NCBI GenBank assembly: GCA_014894395.1
Contig: JADBLO010000119.1
Coordinates: forward strand, 1-64,000
DNA length: 64,000 bases
Origin: Thermoplasmata archaeon
Lineage (GTDB): Archaea; Thermoplasmatota; E2; DHVEG-1
Direction: 5' to 3'
The translations under genes and the position numbers were made by a program. The notes beneath the pieces are model-generated. The model was not told where the DNA came from, did not search any database, and was given only the letters and a program-made list of their open reading frames with translations. Positions 41,474 through 52,610 of the stretch are shown piece after piece (position 1 is the first letter of the stretch; each line of letters begins with the position of its first letter).

Positions 41474-41650
41474 TCGTGTGATGTATTTGGGACGTCAATT
41501 AAAATCTTTGCTCGGTAGAAAAAGGAAAACACAGCGGATAGAATGGATGTAAAAATATTTATAGGGGAAGTAATATTACGGGTAAGCCGTTCCAACGTTA
41601 CTTGATATAGCGTATAGTATAAATAGTGAGTGGAACTGTGGCCCGTCCTT

Positions 41651-41724
41651 GGGCCTGTAGCTCAGCTAGGTAGAGCATCTGGCTTTTAACCAGGTGGCCA
41701 AGGGTTCGAATCCCTTCAGGCCCG
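41651..41724 (+). tRNA. tRNA-Lys (TTT)
   Basis: Cloverleaf by eye: acceptor gggcctg/caggccc, anticodon loop cttttaa, T-arm agggttcgaatccct; TATA tataaata at ~41618. Confidence 0.95.
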
Positions 41725-41758
41725 CCTTTCCTCAAAAGGAACGTAGGAGGAATGTAGT

Positions 41759-42079
41759 ATCGCAGCCCCGCCAAAAAAATATTACGACATCTTAGGACAT
41801 AAGCTTGTTCCGGAACATACTATTTTATCTGAGAAAGAGAAAAAGGAGCTGTTGGAGAAATACGATGTCAGACCTGATCAACTGCCACGTATTCTTGCAA
41901 ATGATCCAGCAGTGATTTCCGCGGGAGCCAAACCAGGACAGATTGTGAAGATTATCCGGAAAAGCCCTACTGCGAAATATGCGACCGCGTATCGGTTAGT
42001 TGTTGAGAGTGATACCTCTGAGAGTTTTGTCTTCGCTGAGCCATCTGAAGAGCTCAGCACGGCAAGTGAAGAGATATAG
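41759..42079 (+). CDS. rpoH: DNA-directed RNA polymerase subunit H (RPB5-like); true start uncertain
   Basis: In-frame reading IAAPPKKYYDILGHKLVPEHTILSEKEKKELLEKYDVRPDQLPRILANDPAV; no in-frame ATG/GTG/TTG before 41852. Confidence 0.88.
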   Translation: MAAPPKKYYDILGHKLVPEHTILSEKEKKELLEKYDVRPDQLPRILANDPAVISAGAKPGQIVKIIRKSPTAKYATAYRLVVESDTSESFVFAEPSEELSTASEEI

Positions 42080-42102
42080 AAAGGGGAATATGAGGAGTAG
42101 TT

Positions 42103-45100
42103 ATGAGAGAACTTGTTGATGCGTTTTATAGAGAAAGAAGTATTGTTAACCATCAGATCGCCTCCTACGATGATTTTTTACGACATCGTCTGCAGCGGAT
42201 TGTCGATGGCACGATCATTGGTCAGGAAGAAGAAGGGATGAAGAGAGGGTATATCTACCCGGAGATTGAAGGATATAAAATTAAGTTCGGGAAGATCAAA
42301 GTTGGTCTTCCACAGGTAAAAGAAGCGGATGGAACCGAGCGGCCTTTGACACCGATGGAGGCGCGGTTACGAGATCTTACGTATGAGGCGCCGATTGAGC
42401 TTGAGTTCATTCCTGTGAAAAATGAGGTGGAGTACGAGCCTGAGACGGTTCGCGTTGGTGAACTGCCCATCATGGTGAAGTCTCTGCGATGTAACATCTC
42501 CCAAAAAGTTTTAGAAGAAAAATTAGATCGGCCGTTCTCTGATGAGGATTATCGAAAAGAGCTCCAGCAGTTGCAGGAAGACCCGTTGGATCCTGGTGGG
42601 TATTTCATTAGCAACGGGACAGAACGAGTGTTGATCACGGTTGAGGATCTAGCTCCAAACAGGGTTCTTGTTGAGCGATCAAGCAGATATGGTACCGATG
42701 TTGAGGTTGCTAAAGTTTTTTCCCAACGGGAAGGATATCGTGCGTTAACAGTGGTGGAAAAACGGAAAGACGGCATGCTCATGGTGAGTTTGCCGACAAC
42801 GTATGGTCAGATCCCGCTTATTATCTTATTGCGCGCTCTAGGGATGGAGAACGATAAAGAAATCGTTGATGTCATCTGTGTTGATCCGAAGATGGAGCCG
42901 TATGTGCTTGCGAACATCGAGGAATGCGCGAAGGAATATAGTATCGCAACAAAGGAAGACGCAGTTGCGTATCTTGGGAAGAAGTTCGCTGGTGGGCAGG
43001 CAAAAGAGTACCGTGTGAAACGTGTTGAAACCATCATGGATCGGCATCTTCTGGCTCATCTTGGGAATGACCCTGATGATCGTTTAAAAAAGGCTATTTT
43101 CGTGGCTCGCATGGGGATGGCTGTGTTAGAACTCGCACTCGGGAAACGAGAGCAGGATGACAAAGACCATTACGCAAACAAGCGTTTGAAGCTTGCGGGG
43201 GATCTCATGGAGGATCTTTTCCGAGTCGCGTTCACCGCCTTGTGTAAGGATCTAAAATATCAGATTGAACGCATTCATGCCAAAGGAAAAGAAATCAAGA
43301 TCGCGTCATCACTACGTTCCGATGTTCTCAGTCAACGTATTCATCACGCGCTTGCAACAGGGAACTGGGTTGGTGGACGAGCAGGAGTCTCACAGCTTCT
43401 TGATCGAACCAGCAATTTAGCGGTTCTGAGTCACTTACGACGAGTTACGTCACCGTTGACCAGGTCACAACCACATTTCGAAGCACGAGATTTGCATTCA
43501 ACCCAATGGGGACGACTTTGCCCGAATGAAACGCCAGAAGGACCGAACTGTGGTCTGGTCAAGAACCTTGCACTTACTGTCGAAATCTCAGAAGGTTTCG
43601 GAGAAAAAGAAGTGGAAACAGTCCTGCGAGAACTTGGGATTAAGGAACTGACGAAACACGTCACAGGTGCCCGTGTGTATCTGAACGGGGACCTCATCGG
43701 GATGCATCCGAACGGTGCAGATCTTGTCAAGAAATTGCGAGAACGACGACGAAAGGGAATGCTGAGTACCGAAATCAATGTTACCTATGATATTGAAGGA
43801 AACGATGTAATTGTGAACTGTGATTGTGGACGGTTACGACGACCGCTGCTTGTTGTTGAAAATGGTAAACTCTTGGTAAATCAAAAAAACCTTGCTGAGC
43901 TTAAAGAAGGAAAGAAGAAATGGTCTAATCTTATCAATGAGGGGGCTGTCGAATACATAGATGCTGAAGAAGAAGAAAACGCACTCATTGCGTTACGAGA
44001 AGAAAATCTGACCCCAGATCATACCCATATGGAGCTCGACCCGATGTGCATTCTCGGGATCGGTGCATCCCTTGTTCCCTATCCGGAGCATAACTCATCT
44101 CCAAGAATTACGATGGGCGCAGGAATGGGAAAACAATCGCTCGGGTTCGGTGCATCAAACTACCGTATACGACCGGACACACGGAGTCATCTGCTTCACT
44201 ATCCACAGATGCCGTTAGTGCAGACACATCCGATTAATTATATTCGATTTAGAGAACGACCTGCTGGGCAGAACTATATTGTCGCGGTTGCCTCGTTTCA
44301 GGGATATAACATGGAAGATGCCTTGATCATGAGCAAGTCATCGATCGAACGAGGACTCGGTCGGAGTACATTCATCCGAACATATAGCAGTGAAGAGAAG
44401 CGATATCCTGGTGGTCAAGAGGATCATTTTGAAATCCCGAATCCGGATTGTCGGGGCGTCCGCAGTGAAGACGCGTATAACAATCTAGGTGAAGACGGGT
44501 TGATTTCTCCAGAATGTGGCGCAAACGGCGGAGACGTTTTGATTGGGAAAACATCACCACCGCGTTTCCTTGAAGAACCGACTGATTTTCTTACGCCTCA
44601 GAAACGAAGAGAGACCTCGGTTACGGTTCAACATGGGGAAGGCGGTGTTGTTGACAAAGTCATGTTGTCTGAGTCTGTCAATGGGTCACGAATGGTGAAG
44701 ATAAAAGTCAGAGAACAACGAATCCCTGAACTCGGGGATAAGTTCGCATCAAAACATGGTCAGAAAGGAGTGATTGGATATGTGGTATCTGCGGAAAACA
44801 TGCCGTTCACCCAAGACGGCATGACACCTGATTTAATCATTAACCCACATGCTATCCCATCAAGAATGACGGTTGCGCATGTGCTTGAGATGATCGGTGG
44901 GAAAGTCGGATCACTTGAGGGGCGAATCGTTGATGGAACAGCTTTTAGCGGGGAAGACGAAGATCAACTCCGAGCGGCTTTAGTGAAAAATGGGTTTAAC
45001 CACGCGGGTAAAGAAATCTTCTATGATGGACTCACCGGACGACCATTGGAATGTGATATTTTTGTTGGATGTATCTATTATCAGAAGCTTCATCATATGG

Positions 45101-45468
45101 TCGCAGGTAAGATTCATGCCAGATCACGAGGACCCGTGCAGATTCTCACTCGACAACCAACAGAGGGACGAGCCAGGGAAGGTGGTCTGCGGTTTGGAGA
45201 AATGGAACGTGACTGTCTCATTGGTCATGGTGCCGCCATGGTCATTAAAGATCGATTACTTGATGAATCAGATATCACGATGAAGTATGTCTGTAACACG
45301 TGTGGTCATATCGCGATGATTGATCGTCATGGGCGGTTACATTGTCCGGTCTGTGGTGATAAAGCAGATATCCACCCAGTGGAGATGAGCTACGCGTTCA
45401 AGTTGCTGATTGATGAGTTGAAATCTCTTGTGGTTGTACCACGTATTAAACTGGAGTCGTTGGTGTAG
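42103..45468 (+). CDS. rpoB: DNA-directed RNA polymerase subunit B (unsplit)
   Basis: 1121-aa ORF covering B'' and B' regions; [23 protein letters not shown]. Confidence 0.97.
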   Translation: MRELVDAFYRERSIVNHQIASYDDFLRHRLQRIVDGTIIGQEEEGMKRGYIYPEIEGYKIKFGKIKVGLPQVKEADGTERPLTPMEARLRDLTYEAPIELEFIPVKNEVEYEPETVRVGELPIMVKSLRCNISQKVLEEKLDRPFSDEDYRKELQQLQEDPLDPGGYFISNGTERVLITVEDLAPNRVLVERSSRYGTDVEVAKVFSQREGYRALTVVEKRKDGMLMVSLPTTYGQIPLIILLRALGMENDKEIVDVICVDPKMEPYVLANIEECAKEYSIATKEDAVAYLGKKFAGGQAKEYRVKRVETIMDRHLLAHLGNDPDDRLKKAIFVARMGMAVLELALGKREQDDKDHYANKRLKLAGDLMEDLFRVAFTALCKDLKYQIERIHAKGKEIKIASSLRSDVLSQRIHHALATGNWVGGRAGVSQLLDRTSNLAVLSHLRRVTSPLTRSQPHFEARDLHSTQWGRLCPNETPEGPNCGLVKNLALTVEISEGFGEKEVETVLRELGIKELTKHVTGARVYLNGDLIGMHPNGADLVKKLRERRRKGMLSTEINVTYDIEGNDVIVNCDCGRLRRPLLVVENGKLLVNQKNLAELKEGKKKWSNLINEGAVEYIDAEEEENALIALREENLTPDHTHMELDPMCILGIGASLVPYPEHNSSPRITMGAGMGKQSLGFGASNYRIRPDTRSHLLHYPQMPLVQTHPINYIRFRERPAGQNYIVAVASFQGYNMEDALIMSKSSIERGLGRSTFIRTYSSEEKRYPGGQEDHFEIPNPDCRGVRSEDAYNNLGEDGLISPECGANGGDVLIGKTSPPRFLEEPTDFLTPQKRRETSVTVQHGEGGVVDKVMLSESVNGSRMVKIKVREQRIPELGDKFASKHGQKGVIGYVVSAENMPFTQDGMTPDLIINPHAIPSRMTVAHVLEMIGGKVGSLEGRIVDGTAFSGEDEDQLRAALVKNGFNHAGKEIFYDGLTGRPLECDIFVGCIYYQKLHHMVAGKIHARSRGPVQILTRQPTEGRAREGGLRFGEMERDCLIGHGAAMVIKDRLLDESDITMKYVCNTCGHIAMIDRHGRLHCPVCGDKADIHPVEMSYAFKLLIDELKSLVVVPRIKLESLV

Positions 45469-45480
45469 GGGGTAAAAGAA

Positions 45481-48147
45481 ATGGCAGGACGGAATATCAC
45501 AAAAAAGATTGGGGCGTTGAAGTTTTCAGTGCTTTCGCCAACTGAGATTCGTAAGATGAGCGCTACAAAGGTTATTACTGCTGATACCTACGATGATGAC
45601 GGGTTCCCTATCACCATGGGGCTGATGGATCAGCGTCTTAGTGTCATTGAACCTGGGCTGCGTTGTAAGACGTGCGGATTGAAAGTCGGGAAAGACAAAT
45701 GTCCAGGGCATTTCGGGCATATTGATCTTGCGATGCCGGTGATTCATGTCGGGTTTGTAAAGACGATCAGGAATTCTTTACGAGCGACCTGTCGGAAATG
45801 CGGACGAATCCTTCTCTCCGATAAAGAGTTGGAGGAGTACCGAAAAACTATCATAAAAAACAGCTCAGAGGGACGCGACAACGCATACATGTTCAAGATG
45901 ATTATCAGCAGCGCGGTAAAAACAGACGCATGTCCACGGTGCGGGGCTATTAGTGGGAAAATCGACTTGGATAAACCCACGTCGTTTCGGGAGAACGGAA
46001 AGAAACTCACGCCAACAGAGATTCGAGAGTGGCTCGAGAAAATCCCTGATGAAGACCTTCCTTTATTAGATATTAATGTACATTCAGCGCGACCAGAATG
46101 GATGGTTCTGACCGTTTTACCGGTACCGCCGGTCACGGTACGACCGTCCGTTACCCTTGAGACTGGTGAACGATCAGAAGATGATCTGACCCATAAGCTT
46201 GTTGATGTCATCAGGATTAACCAGCGGTTACAGGAAAACCGGGACGCTGGAGCGCCTCAATTAATCGTCGAGGATCTCTGGGAGCTCTTACAGTACCATG
46301 TGACCACTTATCTGGATAATCAAACCTCTGGTATTCCGCCGGCGCGACATAGGTCCGGAAGACCACTGAAAACCCTTGCGCAACGATTGAAAGGAAAAGA
46401 AGGCAGGTTCAGAAGTAATCTTTCAGGGAAACGAGTGAATTTCTCCGCGCGTACGGTTATTTCACCGGACCCCAATCTGAGTATTAATGAAATTGGTGTA
46501 CCTGCAGAGATCGCCAGAGAACTCACCATACCTGTTCGTGTCACCACCCATAACCTTGAATGGTGTAAGAACCTCATTAAACAAACAGCTCAAGGGGAAA
46601 AGCCTGGTGACAACTACCGACCTCATGTGAACTACGTGAAACGATACCGTGAGGGTGTAGAGCAGCGTATGAAAGTCACAGAGAAAAACTCGGATGATAT
46701 CTCTGATAAACTTGAGCTTGGGTTTATCATCGAACGACAGCTCATGAATGGAGATATCGCGTTGTTCAATCGTCAGCCGTCCTTGCATCGGATGTCGATG
46801 ATGGCGCATCGAATTAAGGTCATGCCGAATCGGTCATTCCGATTCAACCTTTCTGTCTGTCCCCCGTATAACGCTGATTTTGATGGTGATGAAATGAACC
46901 TTCATGTGTTGCAGGGTGAAGAGGCAAAAGCAGAAGCAGAGATTCTCATGAAAGTGCAGGAGAATCTGATGTCACCTCGATTTGGTGGTATCATCATCGG
47001 TGGGCTGCATGATCATATTTCAGGCTGTTTCCTTCTTACCTATCAGGATAAGACGTTTTCAAAAGAGAAAACCTCTGAGATGTTGGCAACGTTCAAGTAT
47101 AAGGGGAAGTTCCCTGAGGTCCATGAAGAAAACGGTGAGAGTGTTGTCTACGGAAAAGATATCTTCAGCGTGTTACTCCCCAAGGACTTAAGCATCGAGT
47201 ATAAAGCAAAAGCATGTTTCCACTGTGAAGTCTGTAAAGCTGCTGAGTGTCCTAATGGTGCGTATGTGATCGTTAAAAACGGTAAACTGAAACAAGGAAT
47301 CGTTGACGAAAACAGCATTGGGGCATTCAAAGGCAGAATCATTGAGCGGATCATCAGAGATCATGGGACGACCGCAGGAAGAATGTTCATTGATGACGTC
47401 ACAAGGCTAGGGATCGCGGTGGTGACTGTTATCGGGTTTACCACGAGTATTGCTGATGAGGATATACCAGCGGAGGCAAAACGACAGATTGAGGAAGGAT
47501 TGCAGAAAGCACAAAACAAGATCAACACCTTAGTCACTGCATATGAACATGGGGAGCTTGAATCCCTCCCTGGTCGAAGCCTGGAAGAAACCTTAGAAAT
47601 GGAGATCATGCGAGTCACTGGTCGAGCAAGAGACATGGCTGGTGAAATCGCGAGTAAATACCTTGGGTTGAACAATAGCGCTGTCATCATGGCAAAATCA
47701 GGCGCCAGGGGATCCATGCTGAACCTGTCTCAGATGTCTGGGTGTGTCGGGCAACAAGCAGTCCGAGGAGAACGAATCTCCCGAGGATACAAGTACCGGA
47801 CTTTGCCGCATTTCAAAAAAGGAGACCTAGGAGCAAGTGCAAAAGGATTCGTTGCCAATAGTTACAAGAGCGGGCTGAACCCCACTGAATATTTCTTCCA
47901 TTCGATGGGAGGTCGAGAGGGTCTTGTTGATACCGCTGTTCGTACCTCCAGGTCAGGGTATATGCAGCGACGTCTCGTCAACGCATTAGAAGACCTTAAA
48001 GTAGAAAGCGACGGGACTGTACGACACACAAGTGGAGAAATCATCCAATTCATGTATGGTGAAGATGGGGTTGACCCTACACGAAGCACCGCAGGAAAAG
48101 CAGTGGATCTTGATCGGATCATTTATGATGTGAAACAGGAGGGATAA
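45481..48147 (+). CDS. rpoA1: DNA-directed RNA polymerase subunit A'
   Basis: [16 protein letters not shown] catalytic motif, [14 protein letters not shown]. Confidence 0.97.
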   Translation: MAGRNITKKIGALKFSVLSPTEIRKMSATKVITADTYDDDGFPITMGLMDQRLSVIEPGLRCKTCGLKVGKDKCPGHFGHIDLAMPVIHVGFVKTIRNSLRATCRKCGRILLSDKELEEYRKTIIKNSSEGRDNAYMFKMIISSAVKTDACPRCGAISGKIDLDKPTSFRENGKKLTPTEIREWLEKIPDEDLPLLDINVHSARPEWMVLTVLPVPPVTVRPSVTLETGERSEDDLTHKLVDVIRINQRLQENRDAGAPQLIVEDLWELLQYHVTTYLDNQTSGIPPARHRSGRPLKTLAQRLKGKEGRFRSNLSGKRVNFSARTVISPDPNLSINEIGVPAEIARELTIPVRVTTHNLEWCKNLIKQTAQGEKPGDNYRPHVNYVKRYREGVEQRMKVTEKNSDDISDKLELGFIIERQLMNGDIALFNRQPSLHRMSMMAHRIKVMPNRSFRFNLSVCPPYNADFDGDEMNLHVLQGEEAKAEAEILMKVQENLMSPRFGGIIIGGLHDHISGCFLLTYQDKTFSKEKTSEMLATFKYKGKFPEVHEENGESVVYGKDIFSVLLPKDLSIEYKAKACFHCEVCKAAECPNGAYVIVKNGKLKQGIVDENSIGAFKGRIIERIIRDHGTTAGRMFIDDVTRLGIAVVTVIGFTTSIADEDIPAEAKRQIEEGLQKAQNKINTLVTAYEHGELESLPGRSLEETLEMEIMRVTGRARDMAGEIASKYLGLNNSAVIMAKSGARGSMLNLSQMSGCVGQQAVRGERISRGYKYRTLPHFKKGDLGASAKGFVANSYKSGLNPTEYFFHSMGGREGLVDTAVRTSRSGYMQRRLVNALEDLKVESDGTVRHTSGEIIQFMYGEDGVDPTRSTAGKAVDLDRIIYDVKQEG

Positions 48148-48151
48148 TCAC

Positions 48152-49627
48152 ATGGCAAAACCAGTTCCTAAGAAGAATCGCACACAAAAAAAAGTGGAGA
48201 AGAAAAAGCCTGTGAAATTGGCTAAGCCAAAAATCATCCCTGTTAACATAAAGAAACAACCCGTGAAAACAGTGGTAAAGAGCAAGGTCCTAAAACCTAC
48301 GAAAAAATTACAAAAAGTTGAGACTGTTCTCGAGAAGAAAAAACCAGTAGAAAAGAAAACAAAAAAAGAAACGAAAGCGTCTGAGAAAAAAATTGAGAAG
48401 AAAAAAGAGCCGGAGCGAACGTTCCTTCCCCCGCCAATAAAAACAGTAGAAGAACCGAAAGAATACAAGGTGATACGAGCAGAAATAAACAAACTGCTGA
48501 AAAACCATTTTCTGCCTATTTCTATTATCGATGGTATTGTCGAGCGTGTTGCACGGGATAAAAAATTAGAGGCTAAATTGAAATACATTGTTGAAAAAGC
48601 ACTTGAAGAATACGCGAAAAATCTGATTGACCCGACTGAAGCATGTGGCATAATTGGTGCGCAGAGCATCGGGGAGCCTGGCACACAGATGACCATGAGA
48701 ACGTTCCACTACGCTGGTGTCGCAGAAATTAACGTTACCCTTGGATTACCACGATTAATTGAGATAGTGGATGCCAGATCATCTCCATCAACTCCCATGA
48801 TGAACATTTATCTTCGAGATGAGTATCGGGTGAACCCAGATTTAGCAAAAGAGATCGCTAATAAGATAGAGATAACCCGGCTCACTGATGTTGCTGATAT
48901 CGAAATGGACCTCGTGAACATCACGATATCCATTAAACCAAATAAGAAAACCATGGAGAAAAAAGGAATCGCCATCAATGAACTATTGGAGCGGGTGCAG
49001 TCGGTCCGGAAACTTTCTGCGAAAATCGAAAAAGAAACCGTGAAAGTGACGTTGGATGAGCCTGGTTATAAGATACTTCAGAATACGAACGAGACACTCA
49101 AGAACCTGAAAATCAAGGGAATCGACGGGATCAAACGAGTCATCATCCGAAAGGAGCCGAATGAAGGGTATGTTATCTACAGCGAAGGCAGTAATCTCAA
49201 AGAAGTCTTAGATATCGAAGGCGTTGACCCCTACCGGACAACAACGAATGATATCCATGGGATTGCTAGGGAACTAGGGATTGAAGCAGCACGAAACATG
49301 ATCATCCATGAAGCAAATGCTACCTTGTCAGAACAGGGGTTGAATGTTGATATGAGACATATCATGCTTGTTGCTGATGTGATGACTGCTGATGGGACCG
49401 TCCGGGCGATTGGCCGACATGGTGTCAGTGGTGAGAAAAGTTCAGTTCTTTCACGAGCAGCGTTTGAAATCACGGTGAATCATCTCCTGCTGGCGAGTCA
49501 GCGGGGAGAATCAGACGAGCTCAATGGTGTCGCAGAGAACATTATCGTTGGGCAGCCAGTGAACCTTGGTACTGGTGCGATTGAACTTGTTATGAATACA
49601 AGAAAACCAAAACAGAAGGGGAAATAG
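48152..49627 (+). CDS. rpoA2: DNA-directed RNA polymerase subunit A'' with ~100-aa Lys-rich N-terminal extension
   Basis: [50 protein letters not shown]. Confidence 0.96.
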   Translation: MAKPVPKKNRTQKKVEKKKPVKLAKPKIIPVNIKKQPVKTVVKSKVLKPTKKLQKVETVLEKKKPVEKKTKKETKASEKKIEKKKEPERTFLPPPIKTVEEPKEYKVIRAEINKLLKNHFLPISIIDGIVERVARDKKLEAKLKYIVEKALEEYAKNLIDPTEACGIIGAQSIGEPGTQMTMRTFHYAGVAEINVTLGLPRLIEIVDARSSPSTPMMNIYLRDEYRVNPDLAKEIANKIEITRLTDVADIEMDLVNITISIKPNKKTMEKKGIAINELLERVQSVRKLSAKIEKETVKVTLDEPGYKILQNTNETLKNLKIKGIDGIKRVIIRKEPNEGYVIYSEGSNLKEVLDIEGVDPYRTTTNDIHGIARELGIEAARNMIIHEANATLSEQGLNVDMRHIMLVADVMTADGTVRAIGRHGVSGEKSSVLSRAAFEITVNHLLLASQRGESDELNGVAENIIVGQPVNLGTGAIELVMNTRKPKQKGK

Positions 49628-49930
49628 ATGGTAGACGTAAATAAAGCATTAAAAGATGTTTCAAAGAAAGGAAAGATCATTATCGGGGAAAAACAGACGA
49701 AAGCAGCGATCCAGAAGGGTACAGCAAAACTCGTGGTAATGGCAAATAACTGCCCGTACGCCAAAGCTATTACCACCCTTGTAACGGAAAACAAGGTGCC
49801 ACTATACAATTACACCTCCAATGGTGTTGAGCTTGGGTATACCTGCGGGAAGAGCTTTGCGGTTTCCTCCTTTGCAGTGCTTGCTGAAGGGGAATCAAAC
49901 ATCCTGCAGCTCGTGAAGAAAAGGAAATAA
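49628..49930 (+). CDS. rpl30e: 50S ribosomal protein L30e
   Basis: ORF; L7Ae-type GTAKLVVMANNCPYAKAITTLVTENKVPLYNYTSNGVELG. Confidence 0.92.
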   Translation: MVDVNKALKDVSKKGKIIIGEKQTKAAIQKGTAKLVVMANNCPYAKAITTLVTENKVPLYNYTSNGVELGYTCGKSFAVSSFAVLAEGESNILQLVKKRK

Positions 49931-49935
49931 CCAGA

Positions 49936-50361
49936 ATGGCAGAGATAACCCTTTCAAACGAGACCGTTCAGTATATCAACCTTGCATCCATACATTCTGG
50001 GGCAAACATCAGAGACTGTGTCGTTGAGGATGACCGTGTGGTGTTTGTCGTTGAGAAAGGACAACTCGGGATCGCTATAGGAAGCAAAGCGAAGAATCTG
50101 GAGAAGCTCCGGTCTCTTTTTAAGAAAAGTGTGAAGTTCGTTGAATTTGATGAGGATAAAGCCAGGTTTGTACAAAATCTCTGCAAACCCTATGAAGTGA
50201 CCAAGGTCAGCCTTGAAGGAAACGATGATGCAAGCGTGGTGCGAATAGAGGTGAACCCCAGGGATAAGTCAAAATTGATTGGGAAAGGCGGACGAAACAT
50301 CAATATGATCCGGAAGATGGCACAACGTCATCATCCGATAAAGGATGTTCAAATCGTTTAG
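49936..50361 (+). CDS. nusA: NusA-like KH-domain transcription factor
   Basis: ORF; VVEDDRVVFVVEKGQLGIAIGSKAKNLEKLRSLF...GKGGRNINMIRKMA. Confidence 0.92.
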   Translation: MAEITLSNETVQYINLASIHSGANIRDCVVEDDRVVFVVEKGQLGIAIGSKAKNLEKLRSLFKKSVKFVEFDEDKARFVQNLCKPYEVTKVSLEGNDDASVVRIEVNPRDKSKLIGKGGRNINMIRKMAQRHHPIKDVQIV

Positions 50362-50425
50362 GACATCTCTCCTGTAGGTAATACTTTTAAAGGGTGTTGT
50401 ATTCCAGGATGGTAGGGGGTATCGT

Positions 50426-51880
50426 GTGCGCATACGAGCTCATCCCATTATTGATTTTAAGAAACGAGCGGAGCTTCCGTTTTATTTTCAAAAAAAGAAG
50501 ATAGTTGGCGAGGAGGGTGACACGATCGCCGCTGCGTTGCATGCGGCAGGGGTGAGAACGTTGACGACCAGTCTCAAGTACGGGAGTCCTCGAGGGTTTT
50601 TTTGCGGGATTGGGAAATGTTCCTCGTGTCTGATGAGGGTGAACGGTGTTCCGAATGTGCGGACTTGTATCGCGCCTTTGAAAGAAGGAATCCTTGTTGA
50701 AATGCAAGAGAAACTCGCTGAGTTACCAGACGCAGAGTTCTTCGGAGAACCCAAAAAAACTATCGATGTTGATGTGCTGATTGTTGGTGCTGGTCCTGCT
50801 GGCCTGTGCGCAGCAATCGAGAGTGCGGCGCAGGGAGCATCGGTCTTGATTGTTGATGAAAACCAAAGTGTTGGGGGACAGTTGGTTAAACAGACCCATA
50901 AGTTCTTTGGTTCCAAACAAGAACGTGCAGGCACCCGGGGTATTGATATCGCAAAAGAACTGGAAAACGACCTGCGGAGACTGGAGAGTGAAGGGAAAAT
51001 CCAGGTTATGATCGATGCGACCGTTATTGGCTGTTATGAGAGTGACAAAAAGCATCGGTTTGGGGTGGTGGAACGCCGTGAATACACAAGTACATTGTAC
51101 GACGTTCGATGTGACGCAGTGATCCTGGCTTGTGGTGCTATGGAGAACATGCTGTTGTTCCCTGGTAACGACCTGCCCGGGGTGTACGGAGCTGGTGCTG
51201 TTCAGACACTTATGAACGTCTATGGGGTAAAGCCAGGTGAGCGTGTCCTTATGGTTGGCGCAGGTAACGTCGGCTTGATTGTGTCATATCAATTATTACA
51301 GGCCGGTATTGCAGTTGACCGGGTCGTTGAGGCAGCCCCCGTTATAGGCGGGTATAATGTTCATGCAGCGAAACTCCGACGATGCGGCGTGCCGATACAA
51401 ACCTCTCATTCTATCAAAGAAGTTTGCGGCGAGAAGAAAGTGGAAGGCGCGGTTGTCGTACGACTTGATGAGAATTGGAAACCAATCAAAGACTCGGAGG
51501 AATATATCAAATGTGATACGATTTGTCTTGCGGTTGGTTTGACTCCTTCGACTCGATTGCTCTCTCAGATTGGCGTTGATCTTGAGTTTATTCCTGAGGC
51601 AGGTGGGTACGTCGCTCCTCATGATGGGGCGATGCAGACGTCGGTCAAAGGCGTGTATGTGGCAGGGGATGCCTCTGGTATTGAGGAGGCATCAACCGCG
51701 ATGATCGAAGGAAAAATTGCTGGTCTTTCCCCAGCAATCCTTCTAGGTCGTTCTAAGAATAAGAAACTCTTAGCACAGTATCGTGAGGAACTCGCGCAAC
51801 TCCGAGCAGGGCCTTTTGGGGAAAAACCACGGATCGCAAAGCAAAAAATAGCAACACTGGCGGAGGCACACCATGCGTGA
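50426..51880 (+). CDS. FAD-dependent oxidoreductase with N-terminal [2Fe-2S] domain (proline dehydrogenase alpha/HcnA-HcnB/SoxA-like)
   Basis: ORF; FFCGIGKCSSCLMRVNG, VLIVGAGPAGLCAAIESAAQGASVLIVDEN. Confidence 0.82.
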   Translation: MRIRAHPIIDFKKRAELPFYFQKKKIVGEEGDTIAAALHAAGVRTLTTSLKYGSPRGFFCGIGKCSSCLMRVNGVPNVRTCIAPLKEGILVEMQEKLAELPDAEFFGEPKKTIDVDVLIVGAGPAGLCAAIESAAQGASVLIVDENQSVGGQLVKQTHKFFGSKQERAGTRGIDIAKELENDLRRLESEGKIQVMIDATVIGCYESDKKHRFGVVERREYTSTLYDVRCDAVILACGAMENMLLFPGNDLPGVYGAGAVQTLMNVYGVKPGERVLMVGAGNVGLIVSYQLLQAGIAVDRVVEAAPVIGGYNVHAAKLRRCGVPIQTSHSIKEVCGEKKVEGAVVVRLDENWKPIKDSEEYIKCDTICLAVGLTPSTRLLSQIGVDLEFIPEAGGYVAPHDGAMQTSVKGVYVAGDASGIEEASTAMIEGKIAGLSPAILLGRSKNKKLLAQYREELAQLRAGPFGEKPRIAKQKIATLAEAHHA

Positions 51881-52334
51881 GTATGAGAAAACCGGTTTAC
51901 TCTCGATGAAAGAGTTGCAGGTTCCCTCAAAGAAGCAGCTAGCAAAAGGGGTCGCAATCCTTGAGTGTGTTCAGGAGATCCCTTGTAACCCATGCGTGGA
52001 TTCCTGTCCGGTTCATGCGATCTCTATGAAAGATATCAACGCGCCACCAGTGAATGATTTTGAGAAGTGCATTGGGTGTACGAAATGTGTTGGCGTGTGT
52101 CCTGGTTTAGCAATTTTTGTGGTAAAAGTCAAAGACGATAAAGCATGGGTAACGTTACCGTATGAATTTATTACAGTGCCTAAGGTAGGAGACAGTGTAC
52201 AAGCATTGGATAGAACAGGTACGGTACGGAGTAAAGCGTTAGTTAAAAAAATAGTGAAGCATGGGAAAACCATGGTTGTTACGATTGAGGTCGAGAGCTG
52301 TTTGGCAATGGATATTAGGAACATAAAGGTTTGA
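51873..52334 (+). CDS. 4Fe-4S ferredoxin-type subunit
   Basis: ORF; CNPCVDSCPVHAIS and CIGCTKCVGVCPGLA. Confidence 0.82.
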   Translation: MREYEKTGLLSMKELQVPSKKQLAKGVAILECVQEIPCNPCVDSCPVHAISMKDINAPPVNDFEKCIGCTKCVGVCPGLAIFVVKVKDDKAWVTLPYEFITVPKVGDSVQALDRTGTVRSKALVKKIVKHGKTMVVTIEVESCLAMDIRNIKV

Positions 52335-52337
52335 TGC

Positions 52338-52610
52338 ATGAAGCGAAGTATCGTCTGTCGATGTGAAGATATCAGCGAAGAAGATGTAATTCAAGCAATT
52401 GAGGAAGGGTACACGGATATCGAGGAGCTTCGCAAGAAACTACGGATTGGCATGGGTCCTTGTCAGGGTCGTGTCTGTATTCAGCTGGTGGCACGAATCC
52501 TTGAGAGGAAAACCGGCAAGAAGATATCAAAGATTCGGCTTCCGACGGTCCGGCCTCCGTTGGTTCCTGTGTCTCTTGGAACACTGGCAAGTGAGAACGA
52601 TGAAAAGTAA
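52338..52610 (+). CDS. BFD-like [2Fe-2S] subunit
   Basis: ORF; MKRSIVCRCEDISEEDVIQAIEEGYTDIEELRKKLRIGMGPCQGRVC. Confidence 0.85.
   Translation: MKRSIVCRCEDISEEDVIQAIEEGYTDIEELRKKLRIGMGPCQGRVCIQLVARILERKTGKKISKIRLPTVRPPLVPVSLGTLASENDEK

Noticed and set aside
43431-43778. 115-aa antisense ORF in rpoB
   Set aside because: Embedded in strongly conserved rpoB; no start signal or domain.
48148-48696. 182-aa minus-strand ORF opposite rpoA2 N-terminus
   Set aside because: Phe/Ser-rich mirror of the Lys-rich extension, as with L31e.
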